NCBI GenBank assembly: GCA_963814645.1
Contig: CAWFDX010000004.1
Location: 1,364,001-1,428,000, forward strand
Source: RYN-230 sp963814645
GTDB taxonomy: Bacteria; Actinomycetota; Actinomycetes; Streptosporangiales; Streptosporangiaceae
Length of the DNA: 64,000 bases
Reading direction: 5' to 3'
Positions 15,714-24,590 of this stretch are shown here, piece after piece. The notes beneath the pieces were generated by a model. The model made no database searches and was not told the origin of the DNA. It worked only from the letters and a program-made list of their open reading frames with translations. Numbering within the stretch: the first letter of the stretch is position 1; each line of letters starts with the position of its first letter. A program made the translations under genes and the position numbers.

Positions 15714-16061
15714 CTAGCTGGCCGGGCGAGCGACGACTGCCGTGCCGTAGGCGACAATCTCGGTGAGCTGCTGGCCGATCTCCGAGGAGTCGAACCGCAT
15801 CGCGACGACCCCGTTCGCACCGAGCAGCCGGGCGTTCTCGATCATCCGGTCGACCGCGTGCCGGCGGCTGTCCTCGAGCAGTTCGGTGTACTGGGATACC
15901 TCGCCCTGGCGCAGCGCCTTGAACCCGGCGCCGATCGACTTGATCGCGCCCATGCTGCGGACGACCAGGCCGAAGGCAACACCCAGGTCCTGTTCGACGG
16001 TCATGCCGGGCAGGCTGAAAGCGGTGGTCACCGGGAATCCGGCGGATGCAGGTTGTGTCAT
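15714..16061 (-). CDS. YbjQ/UPF0145 family protein
   Basis: A 115-residue protein of the YbjQ (UPF0145, DUF74) family, small pentamer-forming proteins of unknown function, sometimes described as heavy-metal-binding. The core is complete: LGVAFGLVVRSMGAIKSIGAGFKAL, then RMIENARLLGANGVVAMRFDSSE and EIVAYGTAVVA. The start ATG (MTQPASAGFPVTT) is chosen because upstream in-frame sequence is not protein-like. It is followed two bases later by the DUF1707 gene. Confidence 0.88.
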   Translation of the reverse strand: MTQPASAGFPVTTAFSLPGMTVEQDLGVAFGLVVRSMGAIKSIGAGFKALRQGEVSQYTELLEDSRRHAVDRMIENARLLGANGVVAMRFDSSEIGQQLTEIVAYGTAVVARPAS

Positions 16062-16135
16062 AGCGTCATGGTAGGGAGCTGGCCAGCCGGCCAGCCGGCG
16101 GGACCCGGCGCGTGTCGCCGGCCAGGCCGCCCGGG

Positions 16136-17059
16136 TCAGCCCGTCGGCGCGCGGTAGGCCGCCGGGAAGCCCTGGCGCCAGCTCGGGTAGTGGGGCGTCC
16201 AGCCGAGCTCCTTCCTGGCCCTGGCGTTGGCCGCGCCCCGGGACTGGGTCATCATGTCCAGCGCGCCTCCCATGATCAGCCGGGCCAGCCAAGTGGGCAC
16301 GTGCCGCGGCGGCTTGGCCCCGAGCACGTCGGCGAGCACCGGCAGCCAGTCCCGCGTCGCCGCGGGCTCGTCATCGGTGACGTTGTAGACGGCCGGGCCG
16401 ACCTGGTCGAGGGCGAGCACGGTGGCCGTGGCCGCGTCGTCCAGGTGGATGAACGACATGACGCCCGCGCCGTCGCCGACGATCGGGTACTGCCGCTTGC
16501 GCACCGCCTTGACCAGCTGGTCCGGATCCCCGTAGAAGCCGCCGTAGCGCAGCGCGATCCCGCCGGCCGCGACGACCGCCTGGTCGAGGTGGGCCATCGC
16601 GGCGAACGACTGCCGTGCGCTGGCTGGCGGGCTGCCGTCCAGCGGGTCGTCCTCGGTCTTGACCGGCCCGCCCACGCGCAGGTAGCGGTACGGGGCGAAG
16701 CTCTGCGCGACGATCCGGCGCACGCCCGCCTGGCGCGCGGCGGCCAGCACATTGTCGGTGCCCTCGGTGCGCAACCGGTTGGTCAGCGCGAACGTCCGGT
16801 CCAGGCTGCGCGAGAAGCCCGCGTCGGCCAGCGCGGTCGCCTGGTAGACGATGGCTTCGGGCCGGGCCGCTTGTACCGCCGCGTGGACCGCCGCGGCGTC
16901 CAGCACGTCGAGCGCGATGGGCTCGGCGCCGAGCGCGCGCAGCCGCCCCGCCTTGCCAGCCGAGCGGGAACTGGCGATCACCTCGTGCCCCCGGTCGGCC
17001 AGCTGGGGCAGCAGCCGGCTGCCGATGGCCCCGCTGCCCCCGATGACCAGAACTCGCAT
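16136..17059 (-). CDS. NAD(P)-dependent epimerase/dehydratase family protein
   Basis: A 307-residue extended short-chain dehydrogenase. It starts MRVLVIGGSGAIGSRLLPQL, the GxxGxxG dinucleotide site, behind a strong AGGAGGAG ribosome binding site. The downstream GGIALRYGGFYGDPDQLVKAV, FIHLDDAATATVLAL and YNVTDDEP segments are typical of atypical SDR epimerases/NmrA-like reductases. The usual YxxxK pair is not obvious, so it may act differently from classic UDP-sugar epimerases. The CMD-like gene ends 14 bp upstream and is likely in the same operon. Confidence 0.88.
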   Translation of the reverse strand: MRVLVIGGSGAIGSRLLPQLADRGHEVIASSRSAGKAGRLRALGAEPIALDVLDAAAVHAAVQAARPEAIVYQATALADAGFSRSLDRTFALTNRLRTEGTDNVLAAARQAGVRRIVAQSFAPYRYLRVGGPVKTEDDPLDGSPPASARQSFAAMAHLDQAVVAAGGIALRYGGFYGDPDQLVKAVRKRQYPIVGDGAGVMSFIHLDDAATATVLALDQVGPAVYNVTDDEPAATRDWLPVLADVLGAKPPRHVPTWLARLIMGGALDMMTQSRGAANARARKELGWTPHYPSWRQGFPAAYRAPTG

Positions 17060-17073
17060 GCTGCTCCTCCTCC

Positions 17074-17649
17074 TCAGCTGGTGGTGGTTCCGGAGCTGTG
17101 CGCGGCGGGTACCGGGCACAGGCCGTCGGAGCCGATGTTCAGGCCGATGTTGGTCAGGTTGTTCAGGTGCTCGCTGGCCACCAGCCAGACGATGTCGCAG
17201 ATCTCGCGTTCGGTGTAATGCCCGGCCAGCCGGGCGAACGTGGCCGGCTCGACCTTCCTGCCCGCGGTGAGTTCGGTGGCGTAGTCCAGCGCGGCCCGCT
17301 CGGCCTCGGTGAACAGCGGGCTGGTCCGGTACTCGGGCAGCGCGTCGAACCGGGCCCGGTTAGCGGCCGAGTCCCGGGTGGCGTACCACCGGGCCGCGTC
17401 CATGCAGAACAGGCACGTGTTGAGGCTGGCCACCTGCTCGCGGAGCAGCACCGCGGTCGGCTGGGGCAGCTGCAGCTTCTTGTCCAGGCGGTTCAGCTTG
17501 CCGTAGAACGCCATGAACGGGAACGGCATCCGCGCCGCGAACGTGGTGATCGGGGTGATCACCTTGCCGGCCTGGCGGCGGCTGAAGAAATAGATCAGCT
17601 TGAGCCGCAGGCCGCGGGGCTTCTCGATGGGCGGAAGGTAGGACGTCAC
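17074..17649 (-). CDS. Carboxymuconolactone decarboxylase/AhpD-like protein
   Basis: A 191-residue AhpD-like helical protein. The redox-type motif LNTCLFCMDAARW contains a CLFC pair, as in AhpD-type CMD proteins acting on peroxides or lactones. Later EYRTSPLFTEAERAALDYATEL and ICDIVWLVASEHLNNLTNIGL complete the fold. The start is GTG 17649 behind GAGGGAG. A perfect inverted repeat sits about 35 bp upstream, and the epimerase gene follows on the same strand. Confidence 0.88.
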   Translation of the reverse strand: MTSYLPPIEKPRGLRLKLIYFFSRRQAGKVITPITTFAARMPFPFMAFYGKLNRLDKKLQLPQPTAVLLREQVASLNTCLFCMDAARWYATRDSAANRARFDALPEYRTSPLFTEAERAALDYATELTAGRKVEPATFARLAGHYTEREICDIVWLVASEHLNNLTNIGLNIGSDGLCPVPAAHSSGTTTS

Positions 17650-17682
17650 GTTCGCTCCCTCGTCACATCGGCTGGGTGGGCT

Positions 17683-17699
17683 TGTCACTGCTAGTGACA
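17683..17699. promoter_or_regulatory. Inverted repeat operator for the CMD/epimerase operon
   Basis: TGTCACT-GCT-AGTGACA, perfect 7-bp arms with a 3-base centre, located 34-50 bp before the GTG start. The size and position suit a TetR or MarR dimer. No such regulator is encoded next to it. A related CACTAGTG palindrome lies near 18131, upstream of the next minus-strand gene. Confidence 0.65.
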
Positions 17700-17767
17700 C
17701 GCCGGGACGTGGGAACGTGACCGGTGGCGGCCGGGCACCGGTTGGTGGCGGGTGGGGGGTACTGGCG

Positions 17768-18091
17768 TTAAGAAGGATCTGGTCCGCGGTCGGGCAGCCG
17801 GGGGCGGGCCGGCTGGACGCCCGCCCAGACCCCGGTGGCGGCCCAGCCCGGCGCCGCGTCGGGCAGCTTGGTGGCCAGCCAGCCGTCCGCGATGGCGCAG
17901 GCCCGCGCGGCGGCCCGCAGCCCGCGGGCAACCGCGCGCAGCGGAGTCCGCAGCCGTTCGTGGGCGGGCATCGGCTGGCCCACGGCCAGCTGGCTGAACT
18001 GGGTCAGCATCTCGGCGAGCTGCGGATCGGTGCGCTTCGTCTCGTGCCCGAGCCGGCGCAGTACGCGCAGCTGGCGATACCAGTGGCTCAT
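17768..18091 (-). CDS. Hypothetical protein, 107 residues
   Basis: A small basic protein starting MSHWYRQLRVLRRLGHETKR (GGGGAG eight bases before ATG). DPQLAEMLTQFSQLAVGQ is reminiscent of the N-terminal helix of DUF3040 proteins, but no membrane helices follow, so the relation is uncertain. The C-terminal part (ARACAIADGWLATKLPDAAPGW) has no recognised domain. No function is proposed. Confidence 0.6.
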   Translation of the reverse strand: MSHWYRQLRVLRRLGHETKRTDPQLAEMLTQFSQLAVGQPMPAHERLRTPLRAVARGLRAAARACAIADGWLATKLPDAAPGWAATGVWAGVQPARPRLPDRGPDPS

Positions 18092-18146
18092 CGGCGTGCT
18101 CCCCGCCGGAAAGTTACCTCGCGGCACGACATATTATCACTAGTGC

Positions 18147-18605
18147 TCAGCGTAGCGGCGGGGACTGGCCGCGCTCAGCCTCGCCGCGCGGGCCGAAGAT
18201 GCGCCGGTCGGCCGGGTCGATTGGCACATCGTTGATGCTGGCCTCGCGGCGGCGCATCAGGCCGTCGCCGTCGAATTCCCACAGTTCGTTGCCGTAGCTG
18301 CGGAACCACTGCCCGCTGGCGTCGTGCGATTCGTACTGGAACCGCACCGCGATCCGGTCGCCGAGCACCGCCCACAGGTCCTTGCGCAGCGCGTAGTCGA
18401 GTTCGCGGGACCATTTCCGGCGCAGGAACTCGATGATCTCCGTCCGGCCGGTGATGAACTCGCCGCGGTTGCGCCACACCGAGTCCACCGTGTACGCGGC
18501 CGCGACCCGTTCCGGGTCACGGGTGTTCCAGGCGTCCTCGGCCGCCTGCACCTTCTGCCGCGCAGTCTCCTCGGTGAACGGGGGCAGCGGTGGTCGTGGT
18601 GGCAC
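18147..18605 (-). CDS. DUF1348/NTF2-like protein
   Basis: A 152-residue protein of the DUF1348 family, an NTF2-like (SnoaL-type) fold. Conserved pieces are KVQAAEDAWNTRDPERVAAAYT, DSVWRNRGEFITGR, EIIEFLRRKWSRELDYALRK and RFQYESHDASGQWFRSYGNELWEF. Family members are small cytoplasmic proteins with no established reaction. The start is the only good candidate (MPPRPPLPPF). It stands alone. Confidence 0.9.
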   Translation of the reverse strand: MPPRPPLPPFTEETARQKVQAAEDAWNTRDPERVAAAYTVDSVWRNRGEFITGRTEIIEFLRRKWSRELDYALRKDLWAVLGDRIAVRFQYESHDASGQWFRSYGNELWEFDGDGLMRRREASINDVPIDPADRRIFGPRGEAERGQSPPLR

Positions 18606-18650
18606 AGTTCCTCCCGGCTGCGTGGCTGAGCCCCTCCTCCCGGCCAGTAT

Positions 18651-19922
18651 TCAGCACGCATGGGGTAACGGCGTGACCGGCTGGCCCTTGCCGACGACGG
18701 TGATGCCGCCGTCGGACACCGCGAAGCCGCGGGCCCGGTCATGCTCCTTGTCTACCCCGACCGCGGCGCCGTCGGGGACGACGACGTTCTTGTCCAGGAT
18801 GGCGCGCCGGACCACGGCGTCCCGGCCGACCTGGGTGTTGTGCAGCAGCACCGCCTGGTTGACCCGGGCCGAGCCAGCCACCCGGACGCCCGGCGACAGC
18901 ACCGAGTCGCGGACCAGGCCACCCGCGATGATGACGCCGTTGCTGACCAGGCTGCCGATCGCCTGCCCGCGCTGGCCAGCGTCGTCCCGGGCGAACTTGG
19001 CCGGCGGCAGCGGGGCGACCTGGGTCAGGATCGGCCACCGGTCGTTGTCCAGCCGGAACGGGGGGTCGTCCGCGCACAGGTCCAGGTGCGCGCCGAAGTA
19101 GGCGTCCAGCGTGCCCAGGTCCTGCCAGTAGCCCGCGTCCCCCCCGGCCGCGCCGGGCACCTGGTTGTGCAGGAAGTCGTAGACGTTAGCGGCGCCGTCC
19201 CGGACCAGCATCGGGATGATGTCGCCGCCCATGCTGTGCCCGCTGCGGTCGTTGACCGCGTCCTTACTCAGCGCGTTGACCAGGACGTCCCGGTCGAACA
19301 GGTAGTTGCCCATGGACACGTAGGCCGCGCCCGGAGCGGTGCCCGGGCGGCCGGTTAGGTCGGCGGCCTTCTCCCGGAACGACACGACGCGATGGCCGTC
19401 CGGCGCGGTCCGCGCGACGCCGAAGCCGGCCGGGCCGGCCCGCGGGGCCGGCGCCCGGGGGACCGGGACGCCGGCCACGGTGACCCCGGCGCCCCAGGCC
19501 TGGTGGGCGGCCAGCATCTGCCCCGGGTCCATCCGGTAGACGTGGTCGGCGCCGAACACCGCCACCACGTCGGGCCGCTCGTCATCGATCAGGTTGAGCG
19601 ACTGGAAGATCGCGTCGGCCGAGCCGGCCTGCCAGTGCGGGCCGACCCGCTGCTGCGCCGGGACGGGTGTCACGTAGTCGCCCAGCACGGTGTTCAGCCG
19701 CCAGGTGGTGCTCAGGTGCCGGTCCAGGCTGTGGCTCTTGTACTGGGTCAGCACGCAGATCCGCCGCCAGCCCGCGTTGACCAGGTTGGACAGCGCGAAG
19801 TTGACCACCCGGTACAGGCCGCCGAAGGGGACGGCTGGTTTGGCCCGGTCGGCGGTCAGCGGCGCAAGGCGCTGGCCACCCCCACCGGCGAGAACGATGC
19901 ACAGCACCCGCTGCCCAGCCAT
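18651..19922 (-). CDS. glgC: Glucose-1-phosphate adenylyltransferase
   Basis: A 423-residue ADP-glucose pyrophosphorylase, the committed step of glycogen synthesis (glucose-1-phosphate + ATP to ADP-glucose). It begins MAGQRVLCIVLAGGGGQRLA with the nucleotide-binding loop continuing into PLTADRAKPAVPFGG. The Q/AGSADAIFQSLNLI segment and GNYLFDRD substrate-site region are present, and the C-terminal left-handed beta-helix repeats (VSNGVIIAGGLVRDSVLSPG) are visible. Length is normal for the family. No other glycogen gene is adjacent. Confidence 0.95.
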   Translation of the reverse strand: MAGQRVLCIVLAGGGGQRLAPLTADRAKPAVPFGGLYRVVNFALSNLVNAGWRRICVLTQYKSHSLDRHLSTTWRLNTVLGDYVTPVPAQQRVGPHWQAGSADAIFQSLNLIDDERPDVVAVFGADHVYRMDPGQMLAAHQAWGAGVTVAGVPVPRAPAPRAGPAGFGVARTAPDGHRVVSFREKAADLTGRPGTAPGAAYVSMGNYLFDRDVLVNALSKDAVNDRSGHSMGGDIIPMLVRDGAANVYDFLHNQVPGAAGGDAGYWQDLGTLDAYFGAHLDLCADDPPFRLDNDRWPILTQVAPLPPAKFARDDAGQRGQAIGSLVSNGVIIAGGLVRDSVLSPGVRVAGSARVNQAVLLHNTQVGRDAVVRRAILDKNVVVPDGAAVGVDKEHDRARGFAVSDGGITVVGKGQPVTPLPHAC

Positions 19923-20069
19923 CGGCTACCCCCGTGTCCCGATGTCCCCGTATCCCGTTGTCCCCCGGCCCGCCCTGCTCAACCCGCGCCCTCAACCAGG
20001 GATTAATCGGCGGCAACCGGCAATCAACCGGGACGCTGACGGCGGCCGGGAGGCTGGTACCCACCAGAC

Positions 20070-21683
20070 GTGTCCCAAGCGCAGTGGGACTCAGGGCGGG
20101 AGGATGCGCGCCGGATGACGCTGAACGAGGAACTCAGGCCAGCGACCAGCGACCGGGTGTTACGGTCGCTGGCGCTGCGCACCCGCACCGCGGGCAGCGG
20201 CGCGTTCGCCGCCGCCCAGGCCCAGATCGACAACGGCGATGAGGCGCGGTACAGCGACAAGTCGGGCACGTACACGAAAGGTGTCCTGCAGGCCGGCATC
20301 GGCCTGGTCGACCTGGGCGCGTATGCGACGTTCAAGACCGCGCTGCGCACCGGATCGCCGGCCGACTTCGAGAAGATCATCCTGGGCGGCCCGCGCACCC
20401 TGAACGGGCCGCAGGCCGGGCTGGCGTTCTGCCTGGACAGCCTGGACAGCAGCCAGTACCTGGTGCCGCCGGCGCCCGCGCTGGCCAGCGAGGCGTACGC
20501 CACCGAACTCGTCGAGCTGTACTGGGCATCGCTGCTGCGCGACGTGCCGTTCGGGGCGTATGAGCTGAGCAGCGTGGCGCAGCGGGCGGCCGCCGAGCTG
20601 TCCTCGCTGCCGGAGTATGCCGGGCCCCGGGACACCCGCACCGGCCAGGTCACACCGCGGTTGCTGCTGCGCGGTGACTTCGCCGGCGAGAAGCTGGGGC
20701 CGTACCTGTCCCAGTTCCTGCTGCTGTCGGCCGGGCTGGGCACGCTGCCGGTCAGCCAGCAGTACGTCACCAACCAGGCCGGCCTCGACTTCATGACCGA
20801 GCCCGGCGAGTTCCTCAATGTGCAGAACGGCAGGCCCACCGGGAAGGCGCTGGCCCCGGCCGGGGCGCGCTACCTGAACGACGGGCGGGCGCTGGCCGCA
20901 CTCACCCACGCCGACGTGCTGTACCAGGAGTACCTGATGGCCTACCTGGTGCTGAACACGATCAACAATCCGCTGCCGCCGCCGCTGAACTCGGGCAACC
21001 CGTACGCCGCGGCCAAGACGCAGAACGGCTTCGGCACGTTCGGCCAGCCGGACATCGCCGCCACCCTGGCTGCAGTGGCCGGCCAGGCCATCCGCGAGGT
21101 GTGGTACCAGAAGTGGTGGGCGCACCTGCGGCACCGGCCGGAGTCCGGCGGGGCCATCGTGTACCTGCAGCAGACCGGCCAGGGCGGCCGGATCGAGGGG
21201 CACGTCAGCGACACCGTGCTCAACTCCCAGGCCGTGCAGGCCAGCTTCCGGGCCCACAACAGCTATTTCCTGGCCCAGGCCTTCCCGGAGGGCTCGCCGA
21301 CCCATCCGGCCTACCCCAGCGGGCACGGCACCGTGGCCGGCGCGTGCATCACCGTGCTGAAGTTCTTCTTCGACGGCAACTTCCCGATCACCGGCCCGAA
21401 GGTGCCGTCGGCCGACGGCACCGCGCTGGAGAACTACCGCGCGCCGGCCGGGGAACGGCCGCTGACGGTGAACAGTGAGCTGCACAAACTGGCGCACAAC
21501 GTCAGCTTCGGTCATGGCATCCATGCCGGGATCCACTGGCGCAGCGACAGCGACGAGTCCATCAGGCTCGGCGAGGCGATCGCGCTGAATTACCTGCGCG
21601 ATCACGCGCACCTGTACAACGAGCACTTCACCGTGTCCCTGACCAAGCTGGACGGCACGGTCGCGACGGTCAGCAACGCGTGA
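20070..21683 (+). CDS. Vanadium-dependent haloperoxidase-like protein (PAP2 superfamily)
   Basis: A 537-residue protein (GTG start; ATG at 20115 is an alternative) of the bacterial vanadium haloperoxidase group. The N-terminus has the group's NGDEARYSDKSGTYTKG. Motif 1 is KWWAHLRHRPE (K348, R356). Motif 2 is AYPSGHGTVAGA (S417, G418, H419). Motif 3 is FGHGIHAGIHWRSD with the vanadate-binding histidine as H489. These match the spacing of algal vanadium bromoperoxidase, but the arginine expected six residues before H489 is replaced by G483, next to H482. The reaction would be halide oxidation by H2O2, or phosphatase-like. No signal peptide is visible. Confidence 0.88.
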   Translation: MSQAQWDSGREDARRMTLNEELRPATSDRVLRSLALRTRTAGSGAFAAAQAQIDNGDEARYSDKSGTYTKGVLQAGIGLVDLGAYATFKTALRTGSPADFEKIILGGPRTLNGPQAGLAFCLDSLDSSQYLVPPAPALASEAYATELVELYWASLLRDVPFGAYELSSVAQRAAAELSSLPEYAGPRDTRTGQVTPRLLLRGDFAGEKLGPYLSQFLLLSAGLGTLPVSQQYVTNQAGLDFMTEPGEFLNVQNGRPTGKALAPAGARYLNDGRALAALTHADVLYQEYLMAYLVLNTINNPLPPPLNSGNPYAAAKTQNGFGTFGQPDIAATLAAVAGQAIREVWYQKWWAHLRHRPESGGAIVYLQQTGQGGRIEGHVSDTVLNSQAVQASFRAHNSYFLAQAFPEGSPTHPAYPSGHGTVAGACITVLKFFFDGNFPITGPKVPSADGTALENYRAPAGERPLTVNSELHKLAHNVSFGHGIHAGIHWRSDSDESIRLGEAIALNYLRDHAHLYNEHFTVSLTKLDGTVATVSNA

Positions 21684-21785
21684 GCTGGGGCTGCCGTTCA
21701 ACTGGTCTGTTTATCAGTGGCCCGGCGGAGTGGCCGGGTGTTAACGTCCAAGGCATGGCACGGCTGCAGGCACGGCGATTTTGCG

Positions 21786-21817
21786 GCCTCCCGGCCCACG
21801 GTGGGCCGCCGGGAGGC
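21786..21817 (+). terminator. Stem-loop downstream of the haloperoxidase gene
   Basis: A nested GC-rich hairpin: outer arms GCCTCCCGG (21786-21794) and CCGGGAGGC (21809-21817), inner GGCCCAC/GTGGGCC. No T-run follows, as is common for actinobacterial terminators. It lies about 100 bp after the haloperoxidase stop and 90 bp before the next start. Confidence 0.5.
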
Positions 21818-21908
21818 GCTGCGTGCTGAGCCAGTGACGTCCCGCGGGTGAACCACGGGGCCGGGAGGACAGCCAGCCCGGACCCGTTCACCGCAGCGAG
21901 GAGTCACC

Positions 21909-23020
21909 ATGTCCAGTCCTGCCGTCTATCTCACGCCGGAGCAACTGCGGCGCGACCTCAGCATCCGCGACCTCACCGACCCCGCGGCCGCCCGCACGCC
22001 ATCCAGCTCATCATCGGCCGGGCGGCCGAGGCGCTGGCCAGCGCCTGGGGCTGCGCGGTCCGCTGGTGCCGCGGCCCGCGGGTAGTCGCGGTGGCCGACA
22101 ACTACGACCGGCTCGGCTACCCAGCGGGCGCGGTCACCCGGGAGGCCCGGTACACCCGGTACGTGGCCGCCGGGCAGATGCTGCGCAGCCATTCCACCGC
22201 CATCGTCCCGCCAGCGCTCCGCGAGCTGGCCCGGGCACCCACGGCCGACGTGCTGCTGGTCTGCCCGGGCATCGCGTACCGGCGCGACGCCATCGACTGG
22301 CAGCACACCGGCACCCCGCATCAGCTCGACCTGTGGCGGATCAGCGCCAGGCGGCTGAGCAGTACCGATCTGGACGAGATGATCGCGGTGCTGGTGGCCG
22401 AGCTCACCGCGGGCCGGCCGGTCCGCCTGGAACCGCGCAGCCACCCGTACACGCTCGGCGGCCGCCAGGTTGACGTGCGCGAGGACGGGCGCTGGCTAGA
22501 GGTGGGGGAGTGCGGGGTGGCCCATCCGGGTGTGCTGGCCGGTGCTGGGCTGGGCGGCCGTAGCGGGCTGGCCCTGGGTATGGGCCTGGACCGGCTGCTC
22601 ATGCTGGTCAAGCACGTGCCGGACATCCGGCTGCTCCGCTCGGCCGACCCGCGGGTCAGCGGGCAGCTGCTTGACCTGTCCCGCTATCACCCGGTTTCGT
22701 CGATGCCGCCCATCACCCGGGACCTGTCCCTGGTGGTGGCCGGCCACGAGGACGGGGAGACGCTCGGTGACCAGGTGCGGGACGCGCTCGGCCCGGACGC
22801 GGACCAGGTGGAGGAGATCCGGGTGCTGTCCGCCACCGGCTACCTGCAGCTGCCGGATCCGGCCATCCGCCGCCTCGGCGCCCGGCCCGGGCAGCAGAAT
22901 GTGCTGCTCCGGGTGGTCCTCCGCGACCTGCACCGGACGCTGACCAGCGAAGACGCCAACGCGCTGCGCAACCGGATCTACCGGGCGCTGCACCGGGGGG
23001 AGCGGCACGAGTGGGCGTGA
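21909..23020 (+). pseudogene. PheRS-like class II ligase with FDX-ACB domain, frameshifted
   Basis: Begins at ATG 21909 (GAGGAG five bases upstream) with MSSPAVYLTPEQLRRDLSIR and DLTDPAA. The frame then shifts by one base near 21985-21993, and the protein continues PHAIQLIIGRAAEALASAWG and DNYDRLGYPAGAVTREARYT. The class II synthetase motif 3 is GLALGMGLDRLLML. The C-terminus is a ferredoxin-fold anticodon-binding domain (YHPVSSMPPITRDLSLVVAG ... LTSEDANALRNRIYRALHRG), as in phenylalanyl-tRNA synthetases. It resembles the PheS-related ligase of unknown role found in actinomycetes rather than the housekeeping PheST. One added G in GCGGCCGCCC would restore the frame; either a pseudogene or an assembly error. 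Confidence 0.78.
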
Positions 23021-23032
23021 GAGGCTGAAACC

Positions 23033-23755
23033 GTGCATCTCGGCATCCTCGCGCACAGCACCGAAGGGGCCGCGCTGTGCTTCCTGGCCTACTGCCAGGA
23101 GGGGTTCCGGCGGACCGGCCGCAACGAGCACCCGGACGTGACGCTCGACTACATCGCGTTCGGCTCCAGCATGCCCGCCTGGGCGGCGGGGGACTACGCC
23201 CCGATCCGGGCCACGCTGGCGACCAGCGTGCAGCGGCTGGCCCGGGCCGGCGCGGACTTCTTCGCCTGCCCGGACAACACCGCGCACCTCGCGCTGGAAC
23301 ACCCCGGCCCGGATCTGGACCTGCCCGGCCTGCATATCGCCAAGGTGGTGGCGGACGCGGCGGCCCGGGCGGGCTACCGGCGGGTCGGGGTGCTGGGCAC
23401 GAAGTACCTGATGGACAGCTCGCTGTACCCGCGGGTGCTGGCCGCCCGTGGTATCGCGGCCGAGGTCCCGGACCCGGCCGACCGGGACACCATCAACCGG
23501 GTCATCTTCGGTGAGCTGGTGAACGGCGTGTTCACCGACGAGTCCCGCCAGGAGTACCTGCGGATCATCGCCCAGCTGGCCGGGCGGGGCTGCGACGCGG
23601 CCGCCCTGGTGTGCACCGAGATCCCGCTGCTGGTGACCCCAGAAGTGAGCCCGCTGCCCACGCTGGATTCCACCCGGCTGCTGGCCCGGGCCGCCTACGA
23701 CGTCGCGGCCGGCCACGCCGCCGCGCCCACCTGGCGCGGCGGGCTAGCCAGGTAG
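23033..23755 (+). CDS. Aspartate/glutamate racemase family protein
   Basis: A 240-residue Asp/Glu racemase superfamily protein, two-cysteine cofactor-independent racemases. The first catalytic region reads FFACPDNTAH (C79), with Pro-Asp between Cys and the usual NTAH. The second is LVCTEIPLLV (C194). The start MHLGILAHSTEGAALCFLAY fits the family. It starts 13 bp after the PheRS-like gene stop and may be coupled to it, which would hint at an amino acid-linked function. The substrate is unassigned. Confidence 0.88.
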   Translation: MHLGILAHSTEGAALCFLAYCQEGFRRTGRNEHPDVTLDYIAFGSSMPAWAAGDYAPIRATLATSVQRLARAGADFFACPDNTAHLALEHPGPDLDLPGLHIAKVVADAAARAGYRRVGVLGTKYLMDSSLYPRVLAARGIAAEVPDPADRDTINRVIFGELVNGVFTDESRQEYLRIIAQLAGRGCDAAALVCTEIPLLVTPEVSPLPTLDSTRLLARAAYDVAAGHAAAPTWRGGLAR

Positions 23756-23760
23756 CGCCG

Positions 23761-24585
23761 TCAGTTCTTGCGGGCGACACCGCCGTACGCCGAGGTCGCT
23801 CCGGGCAGCGCGGCATCACCGGGGTCAGGCCGCCAGGTGTGCACGTACACCAGCCCGGGCGGGACCAGGTCCAGCCCGGTGAAGAACCGCGCCACCTCGT
23901 CCCGGGTGCGCAGTGTCTGCGGGGTGGACACCCGCTCGTTGTACCGCTTCTGCGCCTCGGCCTGGCCCGGGTGGGTGTCGCTGGCCGGATGAGAGATGGC
24001 CAGGTAGCTGCCGGGTGGCAGGGCGGCCATCAGTTCGGCCACGATCCGGTACGGGTCCTCGCTGTCCTGCACCAGGTGCAGGATGCCGAGCAGCATCAGC
24101 GCGATGGGCTGGCTGAAGTCCAGGGTCTGCGCCGCCTGCTGCAGGATGGCGGCTGGCTCGCGGACGTCACCGTGCACGTAGTGGGTGGCCCCGTGCGGGC
24201 CGCTGGCCAGCAGCGCCCGGGCATGCGCCAGCACGATGGGGTCGTTGTCCACGTAGACGATCCGCGCTTCGGGTGCCACCGCCTGGGCGACCTGGTGCGT
24301 GTTGTCCGCGGCCGGGATGCCGGTGCCGATGTCGAGGAACTGCCCGACGCCGGCCTCGCCGGCCAGGAACCGCACCGCCCGGGCCAGGAAGGCCCGGTTG
24401 GCGCGGACCCGGAAGCGCAGCCCGGGCGTGACCGCCAGCACCTGCTCGGCGGCCTCGCGGTCGGCCGCGAAGTTGTCCTTGCCGCCGAGCCAGTAGTCAT
24501 AGACCCGGGCTGGGTGCGCGACGCTGGTGTCGATTTCGGTGGACGGGCCGGCCGCAGTGCCCGGATGGTTTCCCTCTGCGTTCAT
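23761..24585 (-). CDS. SAM-dependent methyltransferase, DUF574 family
   Basis: A 274-residue methyltransferase of the DUF574 group, greatly expanded in actinomycetes. Signature pieces are HPARVYDYWLGGKDNFAADR (residues 24-43), FRVRANRAFLARAVRFLAGE, the SAM-binding FLDIGTGIPAADNTH (83-97), VYVDNDPIVLAHARALL and HGDVREPAAIL. Methyl acceptors of the family are largely unknown. A hairpin covering the ribosome binding site sits just before the ATG, suggesting translational control. Confidence 0.92.
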   Translation of the reverse strand: MNAEGNHPGTAAGPSTEIDTSVAHPARVYDYWLGGKDNFAADREAAEQVLAVTPGLRFRVRANRAFLARAVRFLAGEAGVGQFLDIGTGIPAADNTHQVAQAVAPEARIVYVDNDPIVLAHARALLASGPHGATHYVHGDVREPAAILQQAAQTLDFSQPIALMLLGILHLVQDSEDPYRIVAELMAALPPGSYLAISHPASDTHPGQAEAQKRYNERVSTPQTLRTRDEVARFFTGLDLVPPGLVYVHTWRPDPGDAALPGATSAYGGVARKN

Positions 24586-24590
24586 TGCCT

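Noticed and set aside
20160..21701. Long minus-strand frame opposite the haloperoxidase
   Set aside because: No recognisable motif; the plus strand has all catalytic motifs in order.
20070..24585. Halogenated natural-product gene cluster around the haloperoxidase
   Set aside because: No synthase, carrier protein or tailoring set is present; neighbours are a ligase, a racemase and a DUF574 methyltransferase with mixed orientation.
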